Counted from the stretch's first letter, positions 25,383 through 34,063 are shown. The stretch is 64,000 nt of DNA from Microbacterium salsuginis (GCF_012524205.1 NZ_JABACI010000004.1:682001-746000), one strand, 5' to 3'. Notes: generated by a model from the sequence alone, not told the origin. A program made the numbers and translations.

Positions 25383-26108
25383 ATGCGCACCGCCGGATGG
25401 ACCGACTCGGTCAGCGTGCTGGACCGGGTCACGGCCGTCTTCGATGCGTTCGGCGACGACGACGCCCTGGGAGTCTCGGAACTCGCCCGTCGCGCAAACC
25501 TGCCGAAGTCGACGGTCTCGCGGATCGCCGCAGATCTCGTCGAGCAGCGTCTGCTCGATCGCGACGGTGACAAGCTCTCGCTCGGCGTGCGGCTGTTCGA
25601 ATTCGGCCAGACCGTCGAGCAGCCCCGTCTGCTGCGCAGGCACGCACTCCCCGTGATGGCCGAACTGCGCAATCAGACCGGCCTCGCCGTACATCTCGGG
25701 GTGCGCGACGGATCGGATGTCGTCATCGTCGCCGCGCTCCGCGCGCCCGGCGCCGCCGCGCCGCCGTCCCGCGTGGGCTCCCGGCGGCCGGCACATGTCA
25801 CCGCCCTCGGCAAGGCCCTGCTCGCAGGCTCACCTCCCGACCCGAGCGACCCGCCGGGCCTCCGGCACGACTTGGCGGATGTGCGACGGGTCGGCGTGGC
25901 GGTCCAGGGCGACGATTGCGAGATCGGCACGGTAGGCGTCGCGGCCGCCGTACTCGGCTACGCCGGGCTCGTGGTCGCGGCGCTCGGGGTGACGGCATCC
26001 GTTGACGACAGTGGCTCGGTCGAGGTGCTGCCGCAGCGCTCGGCTCCCGCGGTGCGAGCGGCAGCCCACGCGATCGGGCGACGGCTCGTCGCGCCGCGCG
26101 TGCCGTGA
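25383..26108 (+). CDS. IclR family regulator, shortened effector domain (second pair)
   Basis: A 241-residue IclR-type protein with a clear winged helix (VSELARRANLPKSTVSRIAADL). The effector domain keeps the THVTALGKALLAG-like region, then loses the central part and resumes with GTVGVAAAVLGYAG. It begins 4 bp after the first regulator. It parallels the short IclR at 20089, so the whole two-gene module appears to have been duplicated. It may act as a heteromeric partner; no ligand pocket residues can be assigned. Confidence 0.84.
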   Translation: MRTAGWTDSVSVLDRVTAVFDAFGDDDALGVSELARRANLPKSTVSRIAADLVEQRLLDRDGDKLSLGVRLFEFGQTVEQPRLLRRHALPVMAELRNQTGLAVHLGVRDGSDVVIVAALRAPGAAAPPSRVGSRRPAHVTALGKALLAGSPPDPSDPPGLRHDLADVRRVGVAVQGDDCEIGTVGVAAAVLGYAGLVVAALGVTASVDDSGSVEVLPQRSAPAVRAAAHAIGRRLVAPRVP

Positions 26109-26133
26109 GCCCGCCGCGGCACAAACATGATCG

Positions 26134-26163
26134 GGGGTCGGCGCGCATCCACGCGCCGACCCC
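26134..26163. terminator. Bidirectional terminator between IclR and dctP
   Basis: GGGGTCGGCGCG and CGCGCCGACCCC form a perfect 12-bp stem with a six-base loop, placed between two convergent genes (IclR at left, TRAP binding protein at right). Confidence 0.8.
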
Positions 26164-26176
26164 GAGGCGTGACGAC

Positions 26177-27235
26177 TCAGCCGGCCATCTCGCGGATGGC
26201 CTCGTAGGCTTCCAGGCTCTCGCCGGTGAAGTACTCGCCGAAGAACTCCTCCGACTTGGTGATGAAGGCATCCATGTCGATGTCCTCCTGCTCGATCACC
26301 GTGAACGCATCGTTCGCGCGGTACTCGTCGAGGATCTCCTCGGTCGCCTCGTCGACGCACTGTGCGTTCTCGGGGCGGATCTCGTGAATGGTCTCCTCGA
26401 GGAGCGCGGCCTGCTCGTCGCTCATCTTCTCGTAGGTCTTGTCGCTGACGAGGATCCAATGGATGCCGACGTTGTGGTTGTTGAGCACCGCGACGTTGAG
26501 GATCTCGTCATAGCTGGACGAGCGGGTCGCGACGATGGGATTCTCCTGACCGACGGCGATGCCCTGCTGCAGAGCGGTGTAGACCTCCTCGACCGCGACC
26601 GAGACGGGGTTGGTGACGCCGAGAGCTTCGGCGTTGGCGAGGAACGCCGGCGAGTTCGGGAAGCGGATCGGCACGCCGTCGAGGTCGCCCGGGCTGCGCA
26701 CCTCGACGTCCTTGGTCGTGAAGGTGCGGTTGCCGAAGAACCAGCCGTCGACGATGCTCACGCCCGTCGCCTCTTGGAAGGAGGCGAAGAGGTCCTCCGA
26801 CCCCTCGTCGATCCAGCGGAAGGCGTGATCGACATCGTCGAACGCGTAGGTCGCATCCACGACGCCGATCGGCTCGAATGTCGAGCTGAGCGCCGACGCG
26901 CCCTGCAGATCGATGTCGATGTCTCCGGCCTGCACGAGCGGGAAGCGGTCGGCGTCGGGTCCGAGTTGACTGGCCGGGTACAGCTCGACGGTGAAGCCGA
27001 GGTCGGCTTCTTCGAGCCGCTCCTTGAGCAGCTCCACGCCGCAGTAGTAGTTCGGGGTCTGCTCGTTCTGGCTGGTGGCGACGGTGAGCGTGACCGGGTT
27101 GTTCTCCGATCCGCCGTCATCGCCCTCGGTCGCTTCCGGCGTACCGCCGCCGGCGCAACCGGTCACGGCGAGGACGGCTGCGGCGAAGACCGACACGGCG
27201 ATGGTGCCTCGGCGTGTCGAGCGGGCTGTGCGCAT
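26177..27235 (-). CDS. dctP: TRAP transporter substrate-binding lipoprotein (DctP)
   Basis: The extracytoplasmic solute receptor of a tripartite ATP-independent periplasmic transporter. The 352-residue protein begins with a lipoprotein signal (lipobox VTGC) and has the DctP fold with the ligand-carboxylate Arg region in DGVPIRFPNSPAFLANAEALG. ATG at 27235 follows GAGGAGAG. In this actinobacterium the receptor is lipid-anchored. DctQ and DctM partners are encoded at 30457-31098 and 29173-30453 but are separated from it by two enzyme genes. The neighbours suggest an organic acid such as quinate or shikimate as the substrate; that is inferred from context. Confidence 0.9.
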   Translation of the reverse strand: MRTARSTRRGTIAVSVFAAAVLAVTGCAGGGTPEATEGDDGGSENNPVTLTVATSQNEQTPNYYCGVELLKERLEEADLGFTVELYPASQLGPDADRFPLVQAGDIDIDLQGASALSSTFEPIGVVDATYAFDDVDHAFRWIDEGSEDLFASFQEATGVSIVDGWFFGNRTFTTKDVEVRSPGDLDGVPIRFPNSPAFLANAEALGVTNPVSVAVEEVYTALQQGIAVGQENPIVATRSSSYDEILNVAVLNNHNVGIHWILVSDKTYEKMSDEQAALLEETIHEIRPENAQCVDEATEEILDEYRANDAFTVIEQEDIDMDAFITKSEEFFGEYFTGESLEAYEAIREMAG

Positions 27236-27417
27236 GTGACTCTCCTCTTCTTCGAGCACGTCGTGCGGTGTGCCGTCGACGTGTCGTTCGGCGGCCGCTG
27301 CGGCGACGCGTTCGACGAGGTCCCGGCACGGGTGAGGGGCTTCGTCGCCCACGCCATCGGCAGACGGCCCGGTGACAGTGCCGACTCTGGCCGAGCGGGA
27401 TCGGTTCGCAAAGCGAT

Positions 27418-27476
27418 GTCCCGACGAGTGGAACATGCGGTCGGCGCGATCCGGTGGTCGCCCCGTTCAGTGGAAC
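27418..27476. promoter_or_regulatory. Two IclR-type operator candidates (sites B and C) in the dctP/Gfo-Idh intergenic region
   Basis: GTCCCGACGAGTGGAAC (27418-27434) and, on the minus strand, GTTCCACTGAACGGGGC (27460-27476) lie between the divergent dctP and dehydrogenase genes. Both match the 17-bp word found upstream of the IclR gene at 19344. The rest of this 314-bp gap shows no gene. Confidence 0.55.
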
Positions 27477-27549
27477 GACGCGTGTGATGCCGTTTCATGC
27501 TGGCATAGCCTGACCCTCACTCGTCAGCCCGAACGACGAAGGAGCGCCC

Positions 27550-28650
27550 GTGACCGCATCTGACACTCGACCGATCCGCATCGGGGTCGTCGGCCTGGGG
27601 TTCATGGGCCGGCAGCACGCCGAATTCGTGCGAACCGCACGCGGCGCCGAGCTGGCCGCCGTCGCGGATCCGGCGCTCGAGCGAGCCTCGGCGCGCGATG
27701 CCGCGGCGGCGGAGTCCGACTGTCCGCGCTACGCGGACGCCGTCGCGATGGTGAACGCCGAAAGGCTGGATGCGGTGATCATCGCCAACCCGAACGGGCT
27801 CCACGTCGACACCGCGATCGCCTGCCTCGAGGCGGGCGTCGCGGTGCTCGTCGAAAAGCCGGTCGCGGTCGACTACGCAGAGTCGCTCCGGCTTGTCAGC
27901 GCCGTCGCGCGGCTCAGCGGGCGACTGCTCGTCGGCCATCACCGTCGCCACCATCCCGCTGTGGCACGGGCACGCGACGCGATCCACTCGGGCGCGCTGG
28001 GAGACCTCGTCGCGGTGAGCGGCATGTGGTCAGCTCGCAAGGAGGACACGTACTTCACGGACACGCCGTGGCATCGCAGCCCGGGCGCGGGCGTGCTGCT
28101 CATCAACGCGGTGCACGACCTCGACCTGCTCCGTCATCTGTGCGGCGAGGTGTCCGACGTGAATGCGGTCGTCAGTTCGCACGCGCGTGGGTGGGTGGTG
28201 GAAGACACCGCTGCGATCACGCTGCGATTCGAGAACGGCGTGATCGGCAACCTTCTGGCGTCGGATGCCGGCGTCTCGCCTTGGGGATGGGACCAAGCCA
28301 CCGAAGAGACACCGGCGTTCCCCTTCCTTCCCGACGGCGAGGCCTACCGATTCGTCGGGACGCGCGGCGCCCTCTCGGTGCCGAACCTCGCGCTGTATTC
28401 GTACGCCCCCGCGGTGATGCCGGACTGGCATTCCCCACTGTCGCGGACATACTTGCCCACCCGGCCGCAGAACACGTTCGCGGTCCAGCTCGGCCATTTC
28501 CTCGATGTGGTGCGAGGCGTCGCCGAGCCGCTCGTCTCGGCCGACGACGCGTCGCAGACCCTCGCCCTCGTCGAGGCGGCGGCTCTCGCCGCCCGCACCG
28601 GACGCACGGTGGAGATCGAGCGCTTCCGCGCCGACGCAGGCGCCCGCTGA
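27550..28650 (+). CDS. Gfo/Idh/MocA family oxidoreductase
   Basis: An NAD(P)-dependent dehydrogenase of 366 residues with an N-terminal Rossmann fold (GVVGLGFMGRQH), the family Lys in VEKPVAV and the catalytic-region His in NAVHDLDLLRHL. Such enzymes oxidise or reduce hydroxyls of sugars, inositols and related cyclic polyols. GTG start behind GAAGGAGCGCCC. It is divergent from dctP across two IclR-box candidates and converges on the dehydroquinase gene. In a quinate/shikimate setting a cyclitol-like substrate is plausible, but not shown. Confidence 0.87.
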   Translation: MTASDTRPIRIGVVGLGFMGRQHAEFVRTARGAELAAVADPALERASARDAAAAESDCPRYADAVAMVNAERLDAVIIANPNGLHVDTAIACLEAGVAVLVEKPVAVDYAESLRLVSAVARLSGRLLVGHHRRHHPAVARARDAIHSGALGDLVAVSGMWSARKEDTYFTDTPWHRSPGAGVLLINAVHDLDLLRHLCGEVSDVNAVVSSHARGWVVEDTAAITLRFENGVIGNLLASDAGVSPWGWDQATEETPAFPFLPDGEAYRFVGTRGALSVPNLALYSYAPAVMPDWHSPLSRTYLPTRPQNTFAVQLGHFLDVVRGVAEPLVSADDASQTLALVEAAALAARTGRTVEIERFRADAGAR

Positions 28651-28702
28651 CCACTCGGGCGCCGGCCGATCCCGCCGGTTCGCCTCGGTCGGCTCGCCCC
28701 GG

Positions 28703-29146
28703 TCAGTCGGCACCGGTCAGGCGGTTGGCCGCACGGATCGCCAGTTCGTACCCGTAGACGCCCGCACCGGCGATCACGGTGCGCGCGACCGACGACACCA
28801 GCGAATTCCGGTGCGCCTCGTCGCGCGCGTGGATGTTCGTGATGTGTATCTCGACCACCGGGGTGCGCAGCATCCGGAGTGCGTCCAGCACCGGTATCGA
28901 GCGAAAGCTGAAACCTGCGGGGTTGATGACGACCGTCGCTTCTTGCCGATACGCGTCGTGCAGCCACGCGATGATCTCGTGCTCGGCGTTGGTCTGAGCG
29001 AAGAACAGGTCGAAGTCCAGTTCGTCCGCGACGCGGACGCACTCCTGACGCACGTCGTCCAGGGTCGCGCTGCCGTACAGCTCGGGCTCGCGCTGGCCGA
29101 GCATATTCAGGTTCGGGCCGTTGAGCACGAAGAGTTTTCTGGTCAC
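28703..29146 (-). CDS. aroQ: Type II 3-dehydroquinate dehydratase
   Basis: A 147-residue type II dehydroquinase that converts 3-dehydroquinate to 3-dehydroshikimate. The motifs are complete: NGPNLNMLGQREPELYG with the catalytic Arg19 and Tyr24, INPAGFS for phosphate/substrate binding, and the His/Arg pair in EIHITNIHARDEAHRNSL. The frame is open nearly 2 kb upstream, overlapping dctM in another frame, but the GTG at 29146 with GAAAGGAACG begins exactly at the family start. It is the last gene after dctQ-dctM, consistent with a catabolic role feeding the qsuB-like enzyme. Confidence 0.94.
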   Translation of the reverse strand: MTRKLFVLNGPNLNMLGQREPELYGSATLDDVRQECVRVADELDFDLFFAQTNAEHEIIAWLHDAYRQEATVVINPAGFSFRSIPVLDALRMLRTPVVEIHITNIHARDEAHRNSLVSSVARTVIAGAGVYGYELAIRAANRLTGAD

Positions 29147-29172
29147 GGAGCGTTCCTTTCGAGGGATCTGGA

Positions 29173-30453
29173 TCACATGAGGCCGAGAAGCGTCGGCACG
29201 ATCGTGACGATCGGCTCGAACACCGTCAGCAGCAGCAGCACGATCCCGAGGGGGATGAGGAAGGGCAGGATGCCGCGGAACAGCTCGCCCATGGGCCTTC
29301 GCGTGATCGACCCGACCACGAACAGGACGGCGCCGACCGGCGGTGTGAGGGAACCGATCATGAGGTTCAGGATCATGATCACGCCCAGCTGCACCGGGTC
29401 GATCCCGAACTGGCCGATGATCGGCATCAGGATCGGTACGAGGACCAAGATCACCGGCGGCGCCTCGAGGAAGATCCCGAGGAGGATCAGCAGCACGTTC
29501 AGCAGCAGCAGGAAAACGATGGGGTTGTCGGTGAGCGCGGAGAGCCATTCGCCGAGGTTGCGCGACACCTGCTCGCGGGCGAGCACCTGACCCATGAGGT
29601 TCGACGCCCCCAGGATCAGCAGGATGCCGCCCGAGATGACGACCGTCTCTTTGGCCGCACGCCAGAACACCTTCAGCGTGAGCGTGCGGTAGATCAGCCC
29701 GAGCAGCAGCATGTACGCCGCGGCGATGCCCGCGCTCTCCGTGGGGGTGAACCACCCGCTGAAAATGCCGCCGAGGATGATGACGGGCAGCAGCATCGGC
29801 CCGATCACCCGCACGGAGGCCTTGCCGAGCATCCGGCCGTCGAATCGGCGGCTCGTCGCCACCTCGGGGTGCAGGCGCACCCACACGAAGATGTAGACGG
29901 CCAGGCCGACAGCCATGAGCATGGCGGGCAGGATCGACCCCGCGAACAGCGCGCCGGTGGAGATCGACGCCGTCGCCGCGAAGAGGACCGCGGGAATGCT
30001 CGGCGGCATGACGGTGCTCATGAGGGAGCCCGAGGCCGTCAGGCCGGCCGAGAAACCGTAGGGGTAGCCCGCCTTCAGCATCTGCGGGATCTGGACCTTG
30101 CTCGTCGACGCGGCGTCGGCGAGCGCCGAGCCGCTGATCCACGAGAACCCGATGGCGGTACCGAGATTGACGTAGGCGAGGTTGCCCGGCAGGCGCGGGA
30201 GCAGCGCCTTCGCGAAGTCGTAGAGCCGAGTCGCGATGCCGAGGTGGTTCGCAATGGTGCCCACGAAGATGAACAGCGGCACCGCGAGCAGCGGGAAGCT
30301 GTTGATGCCGTTGACGATCGACGAGATGGCGTAGCCCGACGACAGTCCGTGGCTGTAGAAGTACAGCATGCTGGGCGCGATCATCGCGAAGGCGACGGGC
30401 ACGCGCAGCAGCAGAAGGACGACGAGCAGGAGGAGGTAGAGCCAGAGGTCCAA
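29173..30453 (-). CDS. dctM: TRAP transporter large permease (DctM)
   Basis: The large membrane subunit of a TRAP transporter, 426 residues with about 12 hydrophobic segments. Diagnostic stretches include PLFIFVGTIA near the N-terminus, the conserved GFSWISGSALADAAS region, SLMSTVMPPSIPAV and FTPTESAGIAA. The start is a TTG at 30453, directly after the DctQ stop (3-bp gap), so the two are translationally coupled. It imports an organic acid by ion symport together with DctQ and DctP. The aroQ gene follows 26 bp later. Confidence 0.93.
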   Translation of the reverse strand: MDLWLYLLLLVVLLLLRVPVAFAMIAPSMLYFYSHGLSSGYAISSIVNGINSFPLLAVPLFIFVGTIANHLGIATRLYDFAKALLPRLPGNLAYVNLGTAIGFSWISGSALADAASTSKVQIPQMLKAGYPYGFSAGLTASGSLMSTVMPPSIPAVLFAATASISTGALFAGSILPAMLMAVGLAVYIFVWVRLHPEVATSRRFDGRMLGKASVRVIGPMLLPVIILGGIFSGWFTPTESAGIAAAYMLLLGLIYRTLTLKVFWRAAKETVVISGGILLILGASNLMGQVLAREQVSRNLGEWLSALTDNPIVFLLLLNVLLILLGIFLEAPPVILVLVPILMPIIGQFGIDPVQLGVIMILNLMIGSLTPPVGAVLFVVGSITRRPMGELFRGILPFLIPLGIVLLLLTVFEPIVTIVPTLLGLM

Positions 30454-30456
30454 CGC

Positions 30457-31098
30457 CTAGCCCTCCATCTCGGAGATGTCGAGCTTTCGTTCCGGACGGT
30501 GGGCGTAGGGGATCTTGAATCCCGAATGGACGGCCGCGGAGAGGAAGCCGATGAAGGCGAAGATGTACAGCACGCCGAGCGGCACGTGCATCGCGGCGCT
30601 GGCCCGCCCCCACTCGGTGTCGATCTTGACGAACGCCTCGTAGACAAGCGCCAGGCTCGTGATCACCATGATCACCGCCGAGATGACCCGGAGAGCCACG
30701 AAGAGCTTCTTCCCTGCGAGCAGCTCGTCGAACACCTCGAGCACGATGTGGCCGTTGCGGCCGACGAGGTAGCCGGTCGTGATGAACGTCATCGCGACCA
30801 TCGACATGAGCGCGAGCTCGCCGGCGCCGACCCACGCGATTCCGGGGAGATACCGCCCGATCACCTGGTACATCACGCCGATGACGATGAGAGCGAACAG
30901 GACGACTCCGAGCGTGACCTCCACGGCCGAGAGACCTCGGATGAGGGCGGGGTCGGGCGGCACGCCCTGGTTGAGCTTCGGGACCGTGTAATACGTGTCG
31001 GTGTGCCCGTAGATCGACTGCTCCGCCGCCGGCACGGCGCCGGGCGCGTCCGGGTCCTCGCCCCCGCGAAGCTCGTCGGGATCCTTGTCGGAAACCAT
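30457..31098 (-). CDS. dctQ: TRAP transporter small permease (DctQ)
   Basis: The small, four-helix membrane subunit of a TRAP transporter, 213 residues. The ~65-residue N-terminal cytoplasmic stretch is longer than usual and polar. Four membrane segments follow (VTLGVVLFALIVIGVMY onward) with the family's GYLVGRNGHIVLEVFDE region between them. ATG at 31098 has GGGAGG at the right distance; the frame continues upstream without a better start. An IclR-box candidate lies about 90 bp upstream. Confidence 0.88.
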   Translation of the reverse strand: MVSDKDPDELRGGEDPDAPGAVPAAEQSIYGHTDTYYTVPKLNQGVPPDPALIRGLSAVEVTLGVVLFALIVIGVMYQVIGRYLPGIAWVGAGELALMSMVAMTFITTGYLVGRNGHIVLEVFDELLAGKKLFVALRVISAVIMVITSLALVYEAFVKIDTEWGRASAAMHVPLGVLYIFAFIGFLSAAVHSGFKIPYAHRPERKLDISEMEG

Positions 31099-31189
31099 GG
31101 CCAACCTCCCTGTTGGTGCGCGACCTGCGCACTCCTGCGCGGCCGCCCCCTGCGACTCTGAATCGTCAGGCCGACGTCTGCAAAATCGT

Positions 31190-31206
31190 GTTTCGACGAA
31201 TGGGAC
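31190..31206. promoter_or_regulatory. IclR-type operator candidate (site D)
   Basis: GTTTCGACGAATGGGAC stands 92 bp upstream of the dctQ ATG. It shares CGACGARTGG with site B and TGAATGGGAC-like sequence with site A. Confidence 0.55.
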
Positions 31207-31216
31207 ACAGCAGGCA

Positions 31217-31247
31217 CCGGACGGCACGCGCGCAGCGCGCCGTCCGG
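31217..31247 (-). terminator. Terminator hairpin after the PQQ dehydrogenase gene
   Basis: CCGGACGGC and GCCGTCCGG, extended inward by CGCGC/GCGCG, form a strong GC stem 20 bp beyond the stop codon of the dehydrogenase gene. Confidence 0.6.
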
Positions 31248-31266
31248 CGCCTTCGATGTGAACGGT

Positions 31267-33954
31267 CTACTTGACGACTGTGACGATCGCCGACGAGCTC
31301 AGCCGCTTCTGCGCGCCGTCGGGACCTGTCACGTACGCCTGCACCGTGAGCGTGACCTCCCCTTCGGGCACGTTGTTGTCGACGGCGGCCTTGTCGAACT
31401 GGACGATCAGCCGGTTCTTGTTGGCGGTGACCTTCACCGCCGGCACCGGCGTCTGCGAGAGCGGCGTGATCAACACGGCCCCGCTGTCGTACGCAGCACC
31501 TTCCGGTAGTTCGAAGTGCGCCGTGACAACCCCCTCCACCCCGGTGAAGATCCCCGTCTCCGACCCCAGGTCGAGCCTGCCGGGCCGGAACGTCAGCGCA
31601 CCCGGCTGATCCTGCGGATCGAGGTAGACCTCGATTTTGCCGGTCGGCCGCGGGTCGGTGCAGTCGTTGAAGAAGTACTCACCGGCTCGGTCGAACGTGT
31701 GCTGATAGCTCTCGCCCGGTTGCAGCTTCACGTTGAACTCGCCCTCGAAGAACTGCGTGGCGCAGTGCGGTTTCAGGTTGGGGAAGCTCGGGAAGGTCTC
31801 CGCGCCGGGGTTGAGGAAGGTGACGGTCGTGCCCACCGGAACGCGCAGGTGCGTCGGCTGCATCGCGTTCTGCGCCGTGGCATCGCGGGCGGCAGCGGTG
31901 TCGGCCGTACGGCTGCTGCGCGCCAGCAGCACCGTGTTCCCGACCGTCTCGCCTGCGACGGCGGCACCGCTGACCGGGCGGCGGATCGACAGCGGTGCGG
32001 TGGCCGGACCTTCCTGGCTCCCCGAGTCGGTGGTGTACGCGCCGTCGAGCTTGAACGCCCACAGCGAGTCGCCCTGGGTCACGGATCCGCCATACGGATT
32101 CGTCGAGCCGGCCGCGAACACCGCGACGTACTGCTCGCCGTCGACCTCGTACGTGACCGGCGCCGCGGCGATGCCCGAACCGGTCTGGAAGTCCCACAGC
32201 ACATCGCCGGTCGCAGCATCCATCGCCAGCACGCGGCCGTCGATCTGACCGACGAAGAGGAGATCGGATGCCGTGACCAGAGGTCCCTGGCCGTGCGACA
32301 TGTCGGTGCCCAGGTGATTGCGCCATTGCACCTCGCCGGTGGATGCGTCGTATGCGAGGATGCCGCCGGTCTGGTACTGCCCCATGGCGCGCTGACCGTT
32401 GGCGGAGGCGCCGTTCCAGTGGGCGACCGGGTTCGTGCCGTACGGGTAGTAGACCAGGTTCGTGCGGTGACTGTAGGCGTTGTTCGACCAGTCCGCGCCG
32501 CCGTTCTGGCTCGTCGTGGACAGGATCGGCAGATCCCACTGGGGGTCGTACATGCAGCCCTCGCGGTGGCCCGACGAGCCCTCGGGATAGGTCAGGAACG
32601 GCTCGTCGGCGGCGACATAGCTGTCGGGGTTGAAGACGAGGTTGCCATCGGCGTCGGGCTGGTAGCCGTTGTAGTTGGGCACCGCGCGCCAGGGGTCCCC
32701 CGGGATGTTGTCGGGGTCGAGCTTCTCCCATACCAGACACTCCGGCAGGAGCCGCTGCACAGGGAAGGGCTGTGTCTCGGCGTGGGCCTGACGCGAGTCG
32801 GTGATCATCGGCTTCTGGATCACCGGGAGCACGGGCTCACCGTCGGTGCGATCGAGGACGAACTGATGTCCCGACTTGCTGCCGTAGAAGAGCACCTTGC
32901 GCTCCTCGCCGTCGACTTCGACATCTGCCAGCGTCGGCGGGTGCACGTTGTCCATGTCCCACACGTCGTGACGGATGGACTGGTAGTGCCACTTGTACTC
33001 GCCCGTGTCGGCGTCGGCCGCAACCAGGGTGCTCGAGAACAGGTTGTCGCCGGGACGCTGCGAGCCATCCTGCGACGACGTGCAGCTGCGGGCGTTCCCG
33101 AACGTCATGTAGTACATATCGAGTTCGGGGTCCACCGCGCCGTGGATCCATGGCGTCGAGCCGCCGACCAGCGCGCACTCGGTGCCGTCGGGAAGGGTCG
33201 GTCCCCACGTCTCGCCCGCGGCGACGGTGTTGCCGTTGACGTCCGTGTACACGGCATCACGGTCGGGCCCGCCGAAGAAGTGCCAGACATAGCTGCCGTC
33301 GCTCGCGTTCAGTGCGACGACCGCGGCGCGGTCGCCGTTGGCGGCGTGGGCGTAGACGATGCCGTCGTGGTAGACGGTCGCCACCCGCTCGAGGTTGCCC
33401 AGGAACTCGCCGTTCGGACCGGTCGGCTGCACCACCCAGACCTGCTCGCCGGTCGCCTGGTCGAGGGCGACCACGCGGTCGCCGTCGGCGTGGGTGAAGA
33501 TCTTGCCGTCGCCGGCGGAGACGCCGCGCCTTGTCTGCGCCGTGGCGAACTCGGTGGGCTCCCACTTCCAGACGGCCTCACCGGACGCACCGTCGACGGC
33601 GATGACACCGCCGCTCGGGGTGTCGAGGTAGAGCACGCCGTCGACAACGATGGGTGTCGTCTGCTGGCCCAGGTCGTCCGTGGCCGGCGCGACGGCGGAC
33701 ACGTGCGTGCGCCAGGCCGGTCCAAGCCGGTCGAGGGTGGACTGGTCGATCTGAGTGAGACCGCTGTAGTGCTGATTGCCCAGGTTGCCCCCGACGGTCG
33801 GCATATCGCTCCCGGTCGGTTCGAGGCCGGTCAGCCCCGATGGCGGAATGGGCTCGGCGGGCCTGGACAGCCCGTAGGCCGGTCCGGCGAGCGCGAGCAC
33901 GACGATCGCGCCGATCCCCGCTGCTCCCAACCTGGTGGTCAGACGTGTACGCAT
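31267..33954 (-). CDS. Secreted PQQ-type dehydrogenase with cupredoxin-like domain
   Basis: An 895-residue exported quinoprotein. A Sec signal peptide (cleavage after AYG) is followed by an eight-bladed beta-propeller with PQQ-dehydrogenase W-motif repeats such as GEAVWKWEP, GEYKWHYQSIRHDVWDMDN and GDVLWDFQTG (about residues 45-660). Residues ~700-777 form a cupredoxin-like domain (VPVGTTVTFLNPG ... YFFNDCTDPRPTGKIEV) and ~118 more residues form a beta-rich tail. In the cupredoxin part the Cys is kept but the usual His and Met ligands after it are not. Family enzymes oxidise alcohols, sugars or quinate/shikimate outside the membrane; the neighbouring genes favour quinate or shikimate. An IclR-box candidate is upstream. 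Confidence 0.85.
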   Translation of the reverse strand: MRTRLTTRLGAAGIGAIVVLALAGPAYGLSRPAEPIPPSGLTGLEPTGSDMPTVGGNLGNQHYSGLTQIDQSTLDRLGPAWRTHVSAVAPATDDLGQQTTPIVVDGVLYLDTPSGGVIAVDGASGEAVWKWEPTEFATAQTRRGVSAGDGKIFTHADGDRVVALDQATGEQVWVVQPTGPNGEFLGNLERVATVYHDGIVYAHAANGDRAAVVALNASDGSYVWHFFGGPDRDAVYTDVNGNTVAAGETWGPTLPDGTECALVGGSTPWIHGAVDPELDMYYMTFGNARSCTSSQDGSQRPGDNLFSSTLVAADADTGEYKWHYQSIRHDVWDMDNVHPPTLADVEVDGEERKVLFYGSKSGHQFVLDRTDGEPVLPVIQKPMITDSRQAHAETQPFPVQRLLPECLVWEKLDPDNIPGDPWRAVPNYNGYQPDADGNLVFNPDSYVAADEPFLTYPEGSSGHREGCMYDPQWDLPILSTTSQNGGADWSNNAYSHRTNLVYYPYGTNPVAHWNGASANGQRAMGQYQTGGILAYDASTGEVQWRNHLGTDMSHGQGPLVTASDLLFVGQIDGRVLAMDAATGDVLWDFQTGSGIAAAPVTYEVDGEQYVAVFAAGSTNPYGGSVTQGDSLWAFKLDGAYTTDSGSQEGPATAPLSIRRPVSGAAVAGETVGNTVLLARSSRTADTAAARDATAQNAMQPTHLRVPVGTTVTFLNPGAETFPSFPNLKPHCATQFFEGEFNVKLQPGESYQHTFDRAGEYFFNDCTDPRPTGKIEVYLDPQDQPGALTFRPGRLDLGSETGIFTGVEGVVTAHFELPEGAAYDSGAVLITPLSQTPVPAVKVTANKNRLIVQFDKAAVDNNVPEGEVTLTVQAYVTGPDGAQKRLSSSAIVTVVK

Positions 33955-34046
33955 CCGTTGACTCCTTGATCGTCACTGATCCGATGACAGCGCGCTGGCG
34001 TTGTGCCCTGGACGCTAGGGCCACCGGATGGGTCCGGCAAGGCTGC

Positions 34047-34063
34047 GGCCCACCGAGTGGTAC
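34047..34063. promoter_or_regulatory. IclR-type operator candidate (site E)
   Basis: GGCCCACCGAGTGGTAC, 93 bp upstream of the PQQ dehydrogenase start, matches site B in 13 of 17 positions. The surrounding 33955-34367 stretch has no convincing gene. Confidence 0.45.

Noticed and set aside
29147..31132. N-terminal 660-codon extension of the dehydroquinase frame
   Set aside because: It overlaps dctM and dctQ in another frame and is low-complexity Arg/Ala/His; the 147-residue aroQ start matches the family exactly.
31516..33969. 817-codon plus-strand ORF opposite the PQQ dehydrogenase
   Set aside because: The minus-strand frame has a signal peptide and propeller motifs, while this frame is a reading of the complementary codons with no recognisable domain.
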